From positions 21,185 through 43,131 of the forward strand of contig DHIV01000056.1 in the NCBI GenBank assembly GCA_002403995.1: a stretch of DNA of 21,947 nucleotides, given 5' to 3'. Under the pieces are notes generated by a model. The model made no database searches, was not told where the DNA came from, and saw only the letters and a list, made by a program, of their open reading frames with translations. The translations under genes and the position numbers were made by a program. Shown here piece by piece: positions 20,970 through 21,947 of the stretch (the first letter of the stretch is position 1; each line of letters opens with the position of its first letter). Source of the DNA: Gallionella sp. UBA4737 (GTDB lineage Bacteria > Pseudomonadota > Gammaproteobacteria > Burkholderiales > Gallionellaceae).

Positions 20970-21947
20970 ATGTCTCTAGTCAATATTAAGGTAGGTGCGC
21001 GCTTGGCGCTGGGCTTTGGCACGGTGCTGGTGTTGATGGTCATGTTGGCGGCGTTTGGCTTATCGCGCATGGCGCAAATCCAAGACGAGCTGGATGCCAT
21101 TACCCGGGACAATATGGTCAAAATGTCGCATCTCTATGCAATGCGCGGAAATTTGAATACCGTCGCTATCGCAGTGCGTAATATCGCGTTGCTCCTAGAC
21201 GAGGGAGTCATGGTGGCGGAAGCCAAGCGCATTGATCAGGCGCGGGAAGATTATGACAAGCATGCCAAGGATCTGAATGCCATGATCAAGACAGAATCCG
21301 ACAAGGCACTGTTTGCGAAGATCGAGGAAGCGCGTGCCGCCACCCAGCCACCGATCGACAAATCCATCCGGCTGGGTAGAGACAACAAAAGATTCGAAGC
21401 GACCCAGGTTTTGCTGTACGAAGTGCAGCCAAACCAGAGCAAGTGGATGGATGAACTGGCAGGAATGATTGCAGCCCAGGAAAAATTTACGGCAGATAAA
21501 GTGGAGGCGGCGCACTCGGCCTATTCCGGTGCCCGCACGCTGGTGATTTTGCTGGCGTTAACAGCGCTGGTACTGGGCGCGTTCATCTCCTGGTTCATCA
21601 CCCGGAGCGTCTTGGTGCAAATGGGCGGGGAGCCGGCCTATGTCGCCGAAGTGGTCAAGCACGTCGCGGATGGTGACCTGACGGTTGCAGTACAAACCAA
21701 GGACAACGATAACAGCAGCATGCTGTACAGCATCAAGGATATGGTCAACAAGATTGCCAGTATCTTAGGCGAAGTGCGCAACACCACCGATTCCATCAGC
21801 ACCGCAGCAAAGGAAGTCGCGGCGGGGAACAGCGACCTGTCGCAGCGCACCGAAGAACAGGCCTCCAGCCTGGAAGAGACGGCCTCGAGCATGGAAGAGC
21901 TGGCCTCGACCGTGAGGCAGAATGCCGAGAACGCCAGGCAGGCCAAC
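20970..21947 (+). CDS. methyl-accepting chemotaxis protein, N-terminal part (3' end outside window)
   Basis: The frame is open from ATG 20970 to the window end, giving 326 residues without a stop. TM1 is about residues 11-32 (LALGFGTVLVLMVMLAAFGL). A periplasmic four-helix-bundle sensor of about 155 residues follows, with an RNIALLLD helix. TM2 is about 190-210, then a HAMP domain (GGEPAYVAEVVKHVADGDLT), then the first methylation helix (SQRTEEQASSLEETASSMEE and ASTVRQNAENARQAN), which is the typical Tsr/Tar-class sequence. The signalling hairpin lies beyond the window. GGAG (20961-20964) is the ribosome site. It is the receptor of module 3 and probably signals through the CheA upstream. Confidence 0.93.
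   Translation, partial: MSLVNIKVGARLALGFGTVLVLMVMLAAFGLSRMAQIQDELDAITRDNMVKMSHLYAMRGNLNTVAIAVRNIALLLDEGVMVAEAKRIDQAREDYDKHAKDLNAMIKTESDKALFAKIEEARAATQPPIDKSIRLGRDNKRFEATQVLLYEVQPNQSKWMDELAGMIAAQEKFTADKVEAAHSAYSGARTLVILLALTALVLGAFISWFITRSVLVQMGGEPAYVAEVVKHVADGDLTVAVQTKDNDNSSMLYSIKDMVNKIASILGEVRNTTDSISTAAKEVAAGNSDLSQRTEEQASSLEETASSMEELASTVRQNAENARQAN

Noticed and set aside
1..21947. CRISPR arrays, insertion sequences, tRNA or rRNA genes
   Set aside because: I saw no regularly spaced identical repeats, no transposase-like protein and no recognisable tRNA or rRNA segments.

Overview
All recognisable genes in this window lie on the + strand. Moderate GC, the gene content and the style of the proteins suggest a Gram-negative betaproteobacterium, perhaps of the Nitrosomonadales/Gallionellaceae type. 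That assignment is inference only; the window holds no rRNA or tRNA. After the C-terminal end of a TrkH potassium transporter (1-729), nearly everything belongs to chemosensory signalling, in three consecutive modules.

Module 1 (828-9988) is a canonical Pil-Chp system: pilG, pilH, pilI (CheW type), pilJ (MCP) and a 1819-residue ChpA/PilL hybrid kinase with several Hpt-type domains and a C-terminal receiver. In known systems this pathway controls type IV pilus extension/retraction and surface responses. A 428-bp stretch without a convincing gene separates pilH from pilI.

Module 2 (10076-16797) repeats the same order with diverged parts. It has a PilG-like receiver fused behind an extra pseudo-receiver domain, a second PilH, a second PilI-type CheW, a smaller PilJ-like MCP with a single 4-helix-type sensor, and a shorter (962-residue) hybrid kinase. 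It looks like a paralogous, rewired copy of module 1. A putative promoter over the chpA stop codon would let it be expressed independently.

Module 3 (16927-21947) is of the flagellar/Che kind. It holds a two-TM coiled-coil protein that carries a CheZ-like D-x-x-x-Q signature and a CheZ-like C-terminal tail, then a single-domain CheY, a classical CheA whose linker contains four tandem YGFF repeats, the decayed C-terminal end of a cheW gene (20754-20909), and an MCP cut by the window edge just after its first methylation helix.

The most interesting points are the candidate membrane-anchored CheZ-type phosphatase, the tandem Pil-Chp modules with a pseudo-receiver fusion, the cheW relic (possibly with a small inversion), the CheA YGFF repeat array, and a strong hairpin plus direct repeat between the CheZ-like gene and cheY.
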